Assembly: GCA_009602725.1 (NCBI GenBank)
Contig: WELB01000145.1
Location: 172,793-236,792 of the forward strand
DNA length: 64,000 bases
DNA from: Spirogloea muscicola
Lineage: Eukaryota > Streptophyta > Zygnematophyceae > Spirogloeales > Spirogloeaceae
Reading direction: 5' to 3'
The position numbers were made by a program, and so were the translations under genes. Shown piece by piece: positions 1 to 11,505 of the stretch. The notes under the pieces are model-generated. The model made no database searches, was not told where the DNA came from, and saw only the letters and a list, made by a program, of their open reading frames with translations. Positions within the stretch are counted from its first letter, which is position 1, and every line of letters begins with the position of its first letter.

Positions 1-1046
1 CCAGCCCCCACCCTCCTCCACCCCCTCCTCTCTGTCACGTTGTCCTGCATTCCTCCCTACACCTCAACACACACGACCCCTTCCTATGCTCCTCTGCTAT
101 TTGTGAGCAACTGAGGCCAGCACAGCAACCCACCCGTGCTTCCCGTGCAGCTGGTGGTGGCCAAGTACGTCGCTGCGGTGCTTGCCTTCTTTGCCACACT
201 GGTGGCTAGCACGCTTGCGGCGGTGCACGGCTCCGGACGTAGCACCGTTTTGGGCATCGTGGCCGACATCATCACCATTGCCATGTACTCCTCCCCGCTC
301 ACCATCATGGTGAGTCCAACACTGAAGCGCCTCCCTCTCTTCGTTCTCCTCAACTTCCCTCTCCTTCTCTCTCGTTCCCCCTTCACTCCCTCCTCCTCCC
401 ACTCAAACCCATCCCTCCTCGCCAACATCCTCAACTACACAACCTACTGTTTCTTTTGCCTTGACAATTTCGTCAGATTCGTCTCCCAATCACCAGACCC
501 CTCCCAGCTCATGTTCCTTCTGCCATTCGCCCACTTCCTTCCTCTCGTGGCTTGCCGGCCTTATCCGACATCCTGCTGTTGTCAATGTTTCGCAGCGACT
601 GGTGATACGGACACGGAGTGTCGAATTCATGCCCTTCTACCTCTCGCTCAATGCCTTCCTCAACGGCGTTGCATGGACCACATACGCCATCTATGTCGTA
701 GATCCCTACATAATTGTTCGCACCATTTCCATCACCACTTCGCCTTCGCCCCCAACTTCCTATCGCCTGTGTCTTTCTCCATCTCCTTTCTCTTCCCACC
801 TCGCTCTTCTCTCCCTTTCGGCCCCCGTAGTTCGTTCTTCCTTACATTAAAAATGCGCACTTCTTGCCTCCTGCCTCCCAGATTCCAAACGCGGTTGGCG
901 CGCTGCTGGGCGCTGCGCAGCTGCTGTTGTACGCGCGCTACCGCCATGACAAGACGGAAGCGCAGCCTCTGCAGCCGTCATCGGCTGCTGACTCTGAGGG
1001 CTCCACGGAGCTGGCCCTGCCCAAGGCCGTCGCAGCCAGCGCTTGA
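1..1046 (+). CDS. SWEET sugar transporter, C-terminal part (5' end outside window)
   Basis: This is a member of the SWEET/MtN3 family, uniporters that move sugars across the plasma or an internal membrane. Exons seen are 151-309, 596-715 and 882-1046; every junction keeps frame (phase 0) and uses GT/AG. The spliced product reads through a membrane helix, then YSSPLTIMRLVIRTRSVEFM, the family hallmark that precedes the second three-helix repeat, then DPYII-IPNAVG and a final helix ending in a short polar tail with stop TGA at 1044-1046. The first half (first MtN3 repeat) lies before base 1, so the start is unknown. A TGTAA motif at 1137-1141, about 90 bases after the stop, fits the green-algal polyadenylation signal. 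The second intron starts GTTCGC, a weak but usable donor. Family assignment is firm; the sugar carried cannot be told. Confidence 0.9.
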
Positions 1047-1807
1047 GAGACTGCAGCGCAGTGCTCGTCTCTGCACTGACAACTTACTTGATCAGATTTT
1101 GCCAGCTCAGGGGGGGGGAGAGAGATCAACGCAAGCTTGTAATGTGCGTAACAGAGTGTATTGCGCATGTGCTAAAGAGGCTGCTGGGGTTGGAGGAATG
1201 AAAAGGTTGGTAATCTGGCCTAATGGTGGAAATCACACAAGGCAGGCAACTGAAGCAGAAGGGGGTAGGGGAGCGGAGGGAGGAAATGGAGGGGAGGCCA
1301 GGCATGCGAAGTGTGAGCAGCCGCGTCGCCATCACGCCGATCTGCGAGCAGCGGCATAGAAGTGCTGAGGCAGGGGAGGGAAAGAGGATGGTGTGCAGCT
1401 CGATCACTCGCACTCGTACATCACACGCTCTTGGCCTCGGGGTTCCAAGCAGTGCCCCCCGTGCTACTGTAGCTGCTGCTGCCACCAAGCTGCCGGCTGA
1501 AGAGCACCGCATCAGGGGCAGAGGGAGAGAGACACTGGTGGTTCAGGGAGCGATGGCAGAGGTGGCGCCATTCAAGGAATACAGAACGCGTTTGGAGTGG
1601 TGTAGAAGGTGGAAGGGAGCAGAGAGAAGCAGCATTTCAGGACATAGGGTGTATAAGGAGGGGGAAGGTAAGCTTGAGACGAGCGAGGCAATAGTAGGAG
1701 AGGAAGACGATGGAAGGACAGGGGAGGAGGGAGGAAGAGGCCTGACAAGCGTAAGAGGAGAGGAGGGAGCAAGGAGAGAGGAGGGGCGGCAAGGGGGCCC
1801 ACAAGAC
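1047..1807. other. Spacer between converging SWEET genes, purine-biased
   Basis: This stretch contains the 3' ends of two converging SWEET genes and no convincing gene. The plus strand is very rich in A and G, most strongly at 1230-1330 and 1600-1800, where it reads as runs of GGAGG, GAGAG and GAAGG. The same bias fills the introns of the minus-strand SWEET gene, so its transcript has pyrimidine-rich introns. Confidence 0.6.
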
Positions 1808-3239
1808 TCACTGCAGCTGCAAGTCGCCAGACCCTGGGCCATCCTGGTGGACGGCACTTCGGAGTAGCTCATCTGTGCTGCCGCCGTGGTTACTGGCCCT
1901 TCCACCAGGCGAGCGGCCTGGGCCAGGTAGCGCAGATACCGCGGCGTAGAGCACAAGCTGCAGCAGGCCAAGGAGGCAGCCGGCGGCGTTGGGCAGCGTG
2001 ACGACAATGTCGCGCACATACAGTCCGTAGGCGAGCCACGAGGCGGAGCATGCGGCGCCCAGCGCCGACAATGGCAGCGGCATGAACTCCACACTCCACG
2101 TTCGAACCACCATAGCCTATGCAGGTGGCAAGCTCGATAAGTAAGTGCTTGACAGCCGCTATTCAGGAGGAAGAGAACTCGTTGCCCCTTTTAGAACTCG
2201 ACTGTGACTTGGCGGGCGAGCATTGAAAGAAGTCAGTCTGGAACAGCAGCCTCACCATGGCGGAGAGTGGGGAGCCGTACATGACCACGGTGAAAACAAC
2301 CGCGAAAGCGCCGACCACGGGGCTGCGGTGGCTTGGCTTCAGGGCCCCGAACACGACAGCAACAAGGCCGAGTAGGAAGGCGGCCACAGCACCGAGCGCC
2401 TGCAGCACCTCACGCTGCAAGGGCAAGCAGGCCGCAGAAGGAGGGGGGAGAGTTGGCAAACAGCTACAAAGGGGTCTGAAGGCAGACTTGGTTGATTGGA
2501 GAGAGGGGTTGCTGGTTAGAAAGAGGGGGAAGGGTGGGAGGATGTAGAGGCAGAGCGCAGGAGGAGGGGCCTAGGGAGACGGACCATGGAGCCATGCACT
2601 GGGGCGAGGGGAGAGGAGGGGGGTAAGGAGGGAGGTGCACAGGTGGGCTGCTCAGCGACGCCCACCCGTGGGCGCTCCGCAGCGTAGCGCACGAAGATGG
2701 CAAGGTACGTGGCCTCGCAAGCGACGCCGATGAGGTTGGTGACGAGCGGGTCGAGGCGGCCCGGCGTGACAGCGGGGAGGCCGTAGAGCACCCACACGGC
2801 GCAGTTGAGGAGTGCGCAGATGTAGGGGAAGGAGGAGAACGCCTCGGTGCTACGGCGAGCCAGGATGCGCCGGAACGTCGGCCTGAGGTCGAGCCCAGAG
2901 AAATCTCAACCTCAGTCCTCAATCTCAATCTCAGCTCAATCTCAACCTCAAGTTGTCAGCACTTGAGGATCAAGCAGAGCAAGCGGAGGCGCTGAGATGG
3001 GCGGAGCAAGCGGAGGCAGGCCGGACGAGCCGCCACATGCGTGCACAGGGTCTTGAGCGGCCCAGCAGATCTATCGGGCCTAGGCCTGCAGCAAACAAGG
3101 AGAAAGGTAGCGGAGGAAGGGGGCTGAAGTGCTGGGAGGAGAGGGGAACAAGAGGCGACAAGGGGAGGCTGCTCACGCTGGCGAGAGGAACATGGCAGCC
3201 GCCATCAGCGTGCCTGCATTGCCGGCGCGAGAGCCGTCA
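1808..3239 (-). CDS. SWEET sugar transporter (second gene, minus strand)
   Basis: This is a second SWEET/MtN3 transporter, convergent with the first. Minus-strand exons are about 3239-3177 (5' limit uncertain), 2882-about 2684, 2414-2256 and 2116-1808. Joined, they give FLSPAPTFRRILARRSTEAF with PYICALLNCAVWVLYGLP (first repeat), GSPLSAMAMVVRTWSVEFMP (second repeat) and LPNAAGCLLGLLQLVLY before a short polar tail and TGA at 1810-1808. The 159-base exon 2414-2256 is exactly the size of the matching exon in the first gene. The last exon is continuous where the first gene has an intron (between DPYII and IPNAV), so one intron differs between the two. The 5' end is unresolved: the frame upstream of FLSP meets a stop near 3308, and the only in-frame ATGs are close to the first helix, so an upstream exon is likely. 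Confidence 0.85.
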
Positions 3240-3369
3240 GCCCGGCCCCGCCTTCCCGGCCGTGTGCCACATGGCCATGGACGCCGCGGCGGCGATGGAG
3301 CTGGCAATCAAGCTCGTGGGAGCCGCGGCGGCCGGCAAGCGAGCTGGGCAGTGGCGCTTGGCAGCTGGC

Positions 3370-3438
3370 TCACCGAGGGACCCCAGGCGGGACTGCACGG
3401 CAGGGTCCACCTCCCACGCCGCCATGGCCGCCGCCGCA

Positions 3439-3470
<32 letters not shown>

Positions 3471-3570
3471 GGCCGCTGCGGCCTAGGCCCAGCGGGTTGC
3501 TGAGCAGCGAGAGGAGGAAGGCGGAGAAGGACGAGGTGTCGGGGCCCTGGAAGTCGTCCTCGCTGTCCAT
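3370..3570 (-). CDS. Small acidic ORF of unknown function, possible 5' exon
   Basis: A minus-strand ORF begins at ATG 3570 with MDSEDDFQGPDTSSFSAFLL and runs into a GCC/GGC triplet run (3431-3478), where it becomes poly-glycine and stops at 3370. In another frame the same triplet run leads into an alanine tract and MAAWEVDPAVQSRLGSLGE, open to 3237. A length error in the triplet run would join these two, so the gene may be longer than shown. It lies directly upstream of the minus-strand SWEET gene and could be part of it, though the sequence has no SWEET character. I do not recognise it. Confidence 0.3.
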
Positions 3571-3575
3571 CGCCG

Positions 3576-3617
3576 GCGGNGGCGGCGGCGGCGGCGGCGG
3601 CGGAGGTCGCGGCGGCA
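3576..3617. repeat. GGC triplet microsatellite with one N
   Basis: A run of GGC triplets, with an undetermined base at 3580, lies just upstream of the small minus-strand ORF start. A second GCC run is at 3431-3478. Both are places where base-calling or assembly errors are likely, so frames crossing them should not be trusted. Confidence 0.85.
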
Positions 3618-3696
3618 AACGCGGCGGTTTTGGCCGGGGACAGTTGTCCCTCGGCACGGAGGTCCTCCTCCGGAACTCGAAGCCCAGTGGCTGTGA

Positions 3697-4010
3697 TGAT
3701 TCCAAACTGATTCCATTCTTTTGGGCTGGCCTCTCACAGCCACCAGTCAAGTTGGAAGCGGTGTTCTCTCTAAATCCAATCCTTAGGCCAAAACCTCGCC
3801 TCGCCCCCGAGAAAACAGATATAGCTCTTCCAATCTGGGGAAGGGGCGCGTTGCGTGTGATAGTGTGCAATGAGAAGAGGCAGGCCTAAAGCCAATGCAC
3901 TGTTCAGGCATTGCAAGACAAACGGCTGCGAGAAGAAGTTGCTCTCAAAATGTGGGCAAGGGCTGTGACAAGCCAGCCCGAACAAAGTTTGGACAAGGTT
4001 CGAAGGGGCC
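3697..4010. repeat. Pair of inverted hairpin tails (3700-3750 plus, 3930-4010 minus)
   Basis: A plus-oriented copy of the dispersed hairpin tail (TTTTGGGCTGGCCTCTCACA at 3718-3737) faces a minus-oriented copy (GGGCAAGGGCTGTGACAAGC at 3954-3973, then GGTTCGAAGGGGCC at 3997-4010), with about 190 bases of unremarkable DNA between. The two together look like a small element with inverted ends, but each end matches single copies elsewhere in the window, so two independent insertions are equally possible. The right copy runs straight into the first visible exon of the FYVE gene. Confidence 0.7.
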
Positions 4011-7000
4011 AACCAACCCCCCCCGGGCGGCCACCGCCGCGGCGGCGGGCGCGGGCGACGGGCGGGCGTGCTCCGTGTGCGGCGCCGCCTTCTCGCTGCT
4101 CCGCCACAAGGTCCGCTGCGAGCCCTGAGCCTGGCCGAGGCGCCGTCCGACGGCAGTCGCTGCTTGCTCTCACAGTGCGAGGCCCTCCATGGACGGCGGC
4201 GCCGCCGCTTGACGGAAGCTCAGCAATCTCATGCTCCATGCTCGCTGCATCGTCGCAGCACCACTGCCGCAGGTGCGGCGCCGCCGTCTGCGGCGGCTGC
4301 TCCACGGGCCGTGTACCCGTACATGGTCCCGTCGGCGGCGACCTCGTCAAGGCCTGCGATCGCTGCCTCGCCGATCACCGCGCCGCCCTGCGAGAGGCCC
4401 GCAATGCCAAGCGCGGCGCGCGGCCCGGTGTCAGAGGTGACGAAGCCTACCCTCCTTCATCATCCACACTTACACCGCTGCTTATCCGAGTCGTGAATCC
4501 ACCGCCGAGATGCCATTGACTCATCAGGACTGCCATATGCTGACAATCCCTGATCTAGGCTTCATCAAGTGAAGCAATCAATAGGAGCGTAAATGAGTGA
4601 CTGCTGCCTGGTTTCTATTTAGACAGTGCTGCAATTGCAGTTCAAGTTAACAAGCATATGAGGCACAGTCTAAGCGAATTATGTCTTCATAGAGAGAAGC
4701 AATCAGTGGCTTACTTTGCCAAGTCATCGTGCAGGACATGGACCATCAGTGGTGGACGGCGCCAAGGACGCGGAGGACAGCCCGCCACCTGGACACGTCA
4801 GGAGCGCCTCAGACCCACTACTGCTGCCAGCAGACGAGGACAGTAGGTCGCCTGCAGAGCTCCGCGCAGCAGCAGCACAGGAGCGCGCCCGCTCGTCAGA
4901 GCTGAGGCGGAATGGCCTTGCAGCTGCTGCCAGCCGTGCGTTTCAGCTGTCCAAGGCGCTCGAGCGACAGGCGGCTGACGCTGAGGCGCAACATGCTGCA
5001 GCTGGCGTGAACCTTGGCAGAGCGACAGCAGCAGCAGCAGCGCCGGCACTGCCTCCTGACTCCATCCTCTCGAGCAAAAGTGCTGACTTTGCGCAGCTAG
5101 TGCCTGGTTCAGTCGCTGGGGGTTCTGCCACTCCTCCCACTGGCGGTGACTCTCCCAGACTCGGGGCAGGTGGCCGACGCAAGGCTGGCCAGCCGTCGCC
5201 GCCTGGCCGCTCCACGCAAGCCCCGCCGCCGCGACGGCGGAGCCTAGGCAGTGGAGTGACGGCTGATGACGAGAAGGATCCTGAGATCCTGCGCATGCTG
5301 GCGGAGCTTGGGTGGAGCGACGCTGATGTCTCGCGCTCGGCTCCGCCCCGTTCGGATGCCTCTGCGCCAAGTACAGGTCATGGCAGCAGCAGCAGGGGCG
5401 GGGACCATCTGCGCTCCAAGGCTATGGCTGCAAAGAAGGCAGCACTGGCATTCAAGCGCGAGGGCCGGGCGGCGGATGCACTGGCAGAGATGAAGCGCGC
5501 CAAGCAGTTGGAGGCAGAGGCTGACGAGGCTGACATTCTTGGTGCTGGTGATGACGAGGAGGGTAATGATGATGGCGGCGACAATGTCGACGATCTGGAG
5601 AAGCTACTTGGCTTGGACCAGCCTGGCAAAGCCAGTGGTGCTGACGACAGCTACTTTGCCAACCTGCAAGGGCTCCCGCAACTTGATCTCCGCAACCTGG
5701 CCGCCATTGGTATTGGCGATACTGAGGATGATGATGTTGGCAGTAAAGGCAACAGTGTTGACTTGGATGAGAACGTGGATGAGCAAGACTTGGACGACCC
5801 TCAGATGGTGGCGGCGCTCCGTGAGATGGGTTGGGAGGACGACGCGCCACTTGTGAAGATGGCAACTGGTCAAGGAGGACCGATGGCAGCTACAGCATCG
5901 GCGCCAGAGGCGCCAGTGCTGACAGAATCGATGATGGAGGAGGAGCTAGGGGCGTGCCGCCAGAGGGCTATTGCTCTTAAGCGTGAAGGGCGGGCCACCG
6001 AGGCCCTGGCAGAGATGCGGCGAGCTAAGGCTTTGGAGATGGCCCTCGCAGAGGGTCATCAGAAACAGCAGCAGCAGCAGCAGCAGCAGCCCGCCCCAGT
6101 GGCAAAGCCAACAACGTCGGGCTCTCATAGAGACACTGGAGGCAGCGACATGAGTGTGGATGACAACAATGACGACAATGACATTGATGTCACTGACGAC
6201 GACCTCAACGATCCTGACATGGCCGCTGCACTTGCTGACTTAGGCTGGAGCAAGGATGCGGATGAGAACAAGGGCGCCGGAAGGGGAGTGCAAGAATCTG
6301 TGCTGCCCCCACCACCGTCGTTACGAGTGCCGTTGGCTGTGCAGCAGCTCGCAGAGGCTGCAGAAGAGGAGGGTGAGGACGACAATGTGGAGGTCACAGA
6401 CAGCGACCTCGCTGACCCTGACATTGCAGCTGTGCTCAAGGGTTTAGGGTGGAAGGATGAGGAAGTCATAGTCCCTCCGGCCCCTGCTAAAGTGCTTCCG
6501 GCAGCTCCAAACTTGCAGCCAGCCATGGCAACGCAGGGGATGCTTGGTACTGGAAATGGCAGCGGCACAGTCTCGCTGCAGGAGCAAGTCGAGGTGCACC
6601 GGAGTCGTGCACTGGCGCTGAAGCGCGAGGGCCGGAGCGCCGAGGCGCTGGAAGAGATGCGAAAGAGCAAGGTTGCTGCGGCGCAGCTGGAAGATCTGTT
6701 GACAGATGTGCAGGCTGCAGTAGATGCCGGCTTGGGCACAGTGCCGGCTACTGCCAAGAACGGGTTCGTGCAGCAGCCCCTGCCGTCGTCTACGTCCACC
6801 ACACAGCTCCCTGCCGAACGTGTCCCGCCACCATTAGCATCAGTCTCTGTTCCAGCATCAGCGCCAGTATCAGCGCCGACCTCAGCTCAAAGTAGCAGGC
6901 TGGATGGTAGCACAACTGAGAGGAGACAGGGGACCCGAAGCAGCACCGGAAGACCTGGTGAACCTGGCCAAAGGCTGGAGACTGTGGCAATGACTGCAGT

Positions 7001-8108
7001 CGGGCCAGTGCTGCATGACCCGTCGATAAGTGGTACTCAAGACTTCGAGTCAGCCTCACAGCCTGAGCAGCTGCTGATCACTACCAGTGGAAGGGAAAGC
7101 ACGCAAGCAACGACAGCAAGCAGCGGCAGTGCCAAGGCTAGCGCAGTGGCACTGCAGCCTGCAATGAGCGCAGCTCCTAGTGGCAGGGCCCCAACAGAGA
7201 GGAGCAGCGAGGGTGCCCGCATCAAGAACATGGCGGCAGCTGAGGAGGCGGAGCACAGGGAACAAGCACTTGAAGAAGACATTGCTGTTGTGTTGAACCA
7301 GCTGGGGGTCATTGGTCCATCGAGCATGCCAGCAATGCTCTCTGGCAGGCATTTGACGGAAGCCCCCGGAAGCAGAATTATGCGACCTGCATCTCAGCAG
7401 CCAGAGCCAAGTGCTCAGTCAAAGCTGCCAGTTCGGCAAGGGGCATATGCACCCTCGAGAATGACGACTGGTGGCTCTGAGGCGTCAGCAAGCCTCGCTT
7501 CCTCGATGATGGCGGCAGCGGACCAGCCGAGTAAATCTGGCGTGAGCAGTGCTGCCATCACTGGGCCCCTAGACATGCAGCCTCCTGCTGCAGCCTCAGA
7601 TGCGTCAGAAGGCCCAAGCGGGGTGGTGCAGCAGATTGCCGCGTTGAAGCGTAGAGCTCTTGCATTGAGGAAGGAGGGCAAGTCCGCCGAAGCACTGGAT
7701 TGCCTGAAGCAATCAAGAGCTTTGGCAAGCCGCCAAGCTGGGCAAGGAGGACTTGGAAACAGGGCTGAGTGTGACCCCATTGATAGTGGAACCTCCCAAA
7801 TAGCAACTCAAGTGGCGTCTGAGCCTGTGATAGAGGAAGCTGAGCACGCGTCCGTGGAGGACATCCTGGATCCCCAGCTCATGACTACGCTGCAGGGGGT
7901 TGGCCTGACCATTGGTCCCAGCAAGGAGTTGCAGCAGCCGCCACTCCAGGTGTCTGCATCAGAGGAAGAGAAGAGGAAGCTAGTCAATGAGATACGAGCA
8001 GGGAAGCTGAAGGCCCTGAGCTTGAAGCGAGAGGGGAAAAAGCAGGAAGCTTTGGAGTCACTTCGGGCCGTGAAGAACCTTGAGCAGCGATTGGCGGCAT
8101 TGTCTTGA
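3895..8108 (+). CDS. FYVE zinc-finger protein with DM14-like and acidic GW repeats
   Basis: FYVE domains bind phosphatidylinositol 3-phosphate and bring proteins to endosomes. Exons 3895-4110, 4259-4436 and 4735-8108 join in frame (introns of 148 and 298 bases, phases 0 and 1) to about 1,255 residues. The FYVE domain is residues 59-108: CSVC, then HHCRRCG, CGGC and CDRC supply all eight zinc cysteines, and the first intron sits exactly between RHK and HHC. After it come five copies of a basic helical motif like ALKREGRAxEALAEMRRAK (near 5413, 5945, 6598, 7636 and 7990), which resembles DM14 repeats of CC2D1-type proteins, alternating with five acidic motifs like DP-M-A-L--LGW (near 5266, 5788, 6190, 6400 and 7855). 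A glutamine run lies at 6064-6092. Plants have FYVE proteins with similar repeats. The ATG at 3895 falls in a mobile-element tail, so the true start may be in an unseen exon. Confidence 0.85.
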
Positions 8109-10344
8109 TGCTGCAGACTTTGTTACCTTCAAGCAAATATGAAGAACGGGGCGGCTGGTATGATTTGCAGGTCGTGCAGGCATTGCCCTGCTTGAAAGGA
8201 ACGGCGAGGACAGGAGCTTCATGAAAATATCTTCATCTGGAAACATGTATGGCACTTGTGAAACATCCTCCATGATTCTTTACTGCTTGGTTTCACAGTG
8301 CGGTCTGTAGTACTTTCAATGCTTACGATTGTGTTGGCTGCCTGCGCAAATAAGTTGGCTGTTCATGAGTTTGGTCACGTGCATCCGCAGGGCAGTCAAC
8401 TGTGACTGAAAGGGTGTATTGACCAGTGTGCCTGCACTGCAGGGGTGATGAGAGGTGGATCAGCCTTATGCTCTAAGGATGACTACTGTTGGTACAAGAT
8501 GGGCGTCAAAATTTTCTATATAATGGATCATCGTCGCCTTGATCTTCTCGTCTGATTGCAAGTTCAAAGCGGGGTGGACCACGGGTTCCGGGATGGCATC
8601 AAGAGAATGGCTGAGGTGAGATTACAGGCCAAGGCTTGCTAGGATGGCACAGGAACTCTGGTTGGTCTTGCTTGAGAATGTCAGCGGAGTATGTTTAGGC
8701 AATGAATTTGTTGTGGACAAATAGGCAGCATATGATACATTGGTTCTGTTAAGAGTAAGGGTCCTCATGCAGTCAAGGTTACCCATGCAAAATGGTGGTG
8801 GATGGCATGCTAGGCATTGGACGGCTTCCGCAACTATAAACAAAAGCAAGGAGCAGCTGTGGCAGGAGGGGCTCCAAGAGCACAATATCTGAATGCAAGA
8901 AATTGTCCACAAGTCTCGAGCTCAGCAGATAGCAGTGCATAATGGAGGGCAAGGGCTGATAGAAGTGAGATGTGTGCACAATGAGGGCCACTGCTATCCG
9001 GCCTTGCAAGATATATTCCAAGAGCGTCGATCTTTGTCGGCTCTGCATTTTTCTTTGATACAGGTGGGTATACACAGGGTCGCAATCAGGCAGCAGGAAT
9101 TGCTCGCATGAGCTCTTGCCTCGCATGAGCTTTTTACCATGATAACTTGTGCCCTTGCCCAACTTCTCGTCATTTGATGAAGATACATTGCAACTTGAAA
9201 TCGTCTCAGTGAAGTCGTCTCGCACTTCATTGCAAGCTTCAGTAGCTCAAGTCTTAGGGCCTTAGCTAGACCTTAAGACGGCAAGGTAGTGATACTTTGG
9301 CTGCAAATGATGTGGTGCCTCTATGACTAGAACGGCAAGTTTCACTGGTTGACAGCCTTCAAGGTCTCTGCTCCCACACAAAAGAATTGACAACGGATTG
9401 GAAATTTTGAACAAGCACCTCAAAGAAGGTCTCGGGCAGCTCATATAGACTCCCACGCGGTGCTGAACACAACACATCAAAGTGGCGCACGATACATTAT
9501 AAAGATTGGCACTGGGTCGAGAGTGTCAAAACCGGGGGTGCTCTTGCGAAGGAGTGTGAAGGTGACAGTCATCTTGGGCACCATCTGATGGCCACTGGAC
9601 TAAGGGAGTTGTGCCATCCTGCTCGACCACCAGCTGGTCATCTTGGCTGCAGTGTCAGCACTCATTGCCATGGATCTGTTGAAGCCGATGGCTGTGAGTC
9701 TCAAGACAAATGTCACCATTGAACACAGTCAGCCTGAATGAGGACGTCTTCTGCGTCAACTAACGGCCGGCTCAGACCAGACGCACTCGCATGTTACAAG
9801 ACAATACCAGAGGTCTCGGTCGGTCTGTGGGTCGAGTACGTGAGCCTTGCTTCCATTTGGAAGAGCTGGGTTGGGAGCTCTCATACATGAGACGCCACTT
9901 CTGAGGCTGGTCATTACATACGTTGCCCTCTTGGGCGGAGCTCCCTCAATCGAGAAGGCGCCAAGCATTTTATTAGTCGCTGGCTCTTAATGTGGTGAAA
10001 ATCAGCTAGACCTATTTGCTGCACATGAGAGCTGTTTACGAGCTTAAAGATGGGAATGGACACAATGAAGACGACCGTCGCCTTTGCCTTCAGTCTCCAG
10101 ATCGCGATCAAAGACTTCTCAAATTTCTCAACAGCATTCTGAGAAAATTCTCATAGCAATCTTGTCAAGATTTAACTGCTGGACCTTCAAGCAAAAGCGT
10201 ATGCTATCTAATAGTTTGCTCTCCTGTCAAGGTTATTACGAGCAAAATTTACAGCCCGGGCTCACTTTCAGATTCCACTTCAAATTAGTATTACCATCAA
10301 GGTTACAAGTCAAATGTCATAAGCATCGCTGCTGCTCCTTGTAC
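8109..10344. other. Gene-poor stretch; possible relic coding near 9480-9970
   Basis: No supported gene. The first few hundred bases are probably the 3' untranslated region of the FYVE gene. Around 9600-9690 one plus-strand frame reads like a membrane helix (LVILAAVSALIAMDLLKP) followed by GTGAGT, and around 9915-9960 another reads YVALLGGAPSIEKAP; these may be relic exons, but I could not link them. 10085-10330 is AT-rich with no feature. Confidence 0.5.
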
Positions 10345-11505
10345 GACCTGCTCAACCGGTGGACCTGGACCCGGCTGCCTTCCGTCGGGCGATAGTGAGT
10401 AGCCGCAAGGCAGTCGCCGGGGGCCCATCGGGCATGCTCTTTGAGCACTTGCGGGAGCTGTATGGGGAGGACGACTTGGAGGATTTTAATCTGCTGCTTA
10501 GGGTCGCACAACATGTTGCGCGTGGACACCTCACCCAACGGGTAGGCGCAGTCCTCTGCACAAGCAATCTCATTGATTTGCAGGACAACGGGGGAGTGCG
10601 TCCTATCTCGATGGAGGAAGTTCTGTCGCGCCTCGTGGGGCGCACCCTAATCATGCAGATCCAGGACGATGCCCAGGCGCACTTCCAACCCCCACCAGTT
10701 TGGGGCTGGGATGCGTGCTGGCGCTGAGACCCTGGTGCACGGGGTACGAGCGGCACCGGATGTCAACCCCCATTGGCTGGCCTTGAGCGTGGACGTACAG
10801 AATGCCTTCAACTCCATGGATCGGCAGGTTATTGCCGAGGAGCTAAGGCAGTACTCTTCCCACCCTCCTCCCTCACTTCCGATGCATGTATGGCTCGCCA
10901 TCTGCATTGTTGTGGGGGGCAGGGAGTTCTTTGGCTGTTTTGAAGTCAAAGACGGGGACACGGCAAGGTGATCCCATGGGTGGTTTTCTCTTCGCTCTGG
11001 CGCATCACCGTGCTTTGCGCAACACGGCGAGCGCTCACCCTGGCGTTCTCCTCCCGAGTTACGCGGATGAGACCACGCTCCTCGGCCCCCCAGTGGAGGT
11101 GCTGCAAGCTTTCGGCACGCTTCAGCACCTGCTCCAGCTTATCGGGCTTGGGGTCAATCCGGCTAAGTGCTCCGCCTGGTCCCCCATTGGCATCCCTCTT
11201 TCCCTCTTCTCCTCGTTGCCTACATCTTGTCAGACTCCAGAGGGCGGCTTGGGGATCTTGGGAGTGCCACTAGGGGACCTGTCTTTCTCGGAGGGTGCAG
11301 TCCTTGCGCGTCTCCAAGGATACATGCAGGTCCTGCCAGAGCTCCCAGGCCTTGGGGACTCTCAGTTGGCAGTGGCCATTTTGACCAGGAGTGTGGCACA
11401 GCGGCCGTGTCACCTCCTGCGTACGGTCCCACCGTCGGTCAGCTTGGATGCTATCTATGCATCCATTGATGTCAAGCTTCAGCAATGCCTTGCTGATCTG
11501 ATTGG
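10345..11505 (+). mobile_element. LINE reverse transcriptase fragment (plus strand)
   Basis: This is a broken piece of a non-LTR retrotransposon ORF. In order it shows GGPSGMLFEHL, RPISMEEVLSRLVG, a Q-F-W-GAGMRAGAETLVHGVRA block, SVDVQNAFNSMDRQV (the first catalytic aspartate region), TRQGDPMGGFLFAL and SYADETTLLG (the catalytic YADD-type box, here with E in place of the second D), then GVNPAKCSAW. The reading moves between frames at least twice (near 10700 and 10940), so it is dead. It ends within LADLIGHPL, where it abuts an oppositely oriented LINE piece. No endonuclease domain is visible upstream. Confidence 0.85.

Noticed and set aside
136-1359. A 407-residue continuous ORF across the first SWEET gene
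   Set aside because: It reads through two introns; the spliced product matches SWEET proteins and the readthrough does not.
3697-4010. A classical DNA transposon (MITE) with terminal inverted repeats
   Set aside because: The inverted ends match single LINE-type tails found alone elsewhere, no common internal sequence is shared with other tail pairs, and no target duplication surrounds the pair.
3990-4010. tRNA-type B box (GGTTCGAA) in the hairpin tail, suggesting a tRNA-derived SINE
   Set aside because: The bases after GGTTCGAA do not fit the B-box consensus, no A box lies upstream, and the solitary mobile copies at 28128 and 38739 do not have it intact.
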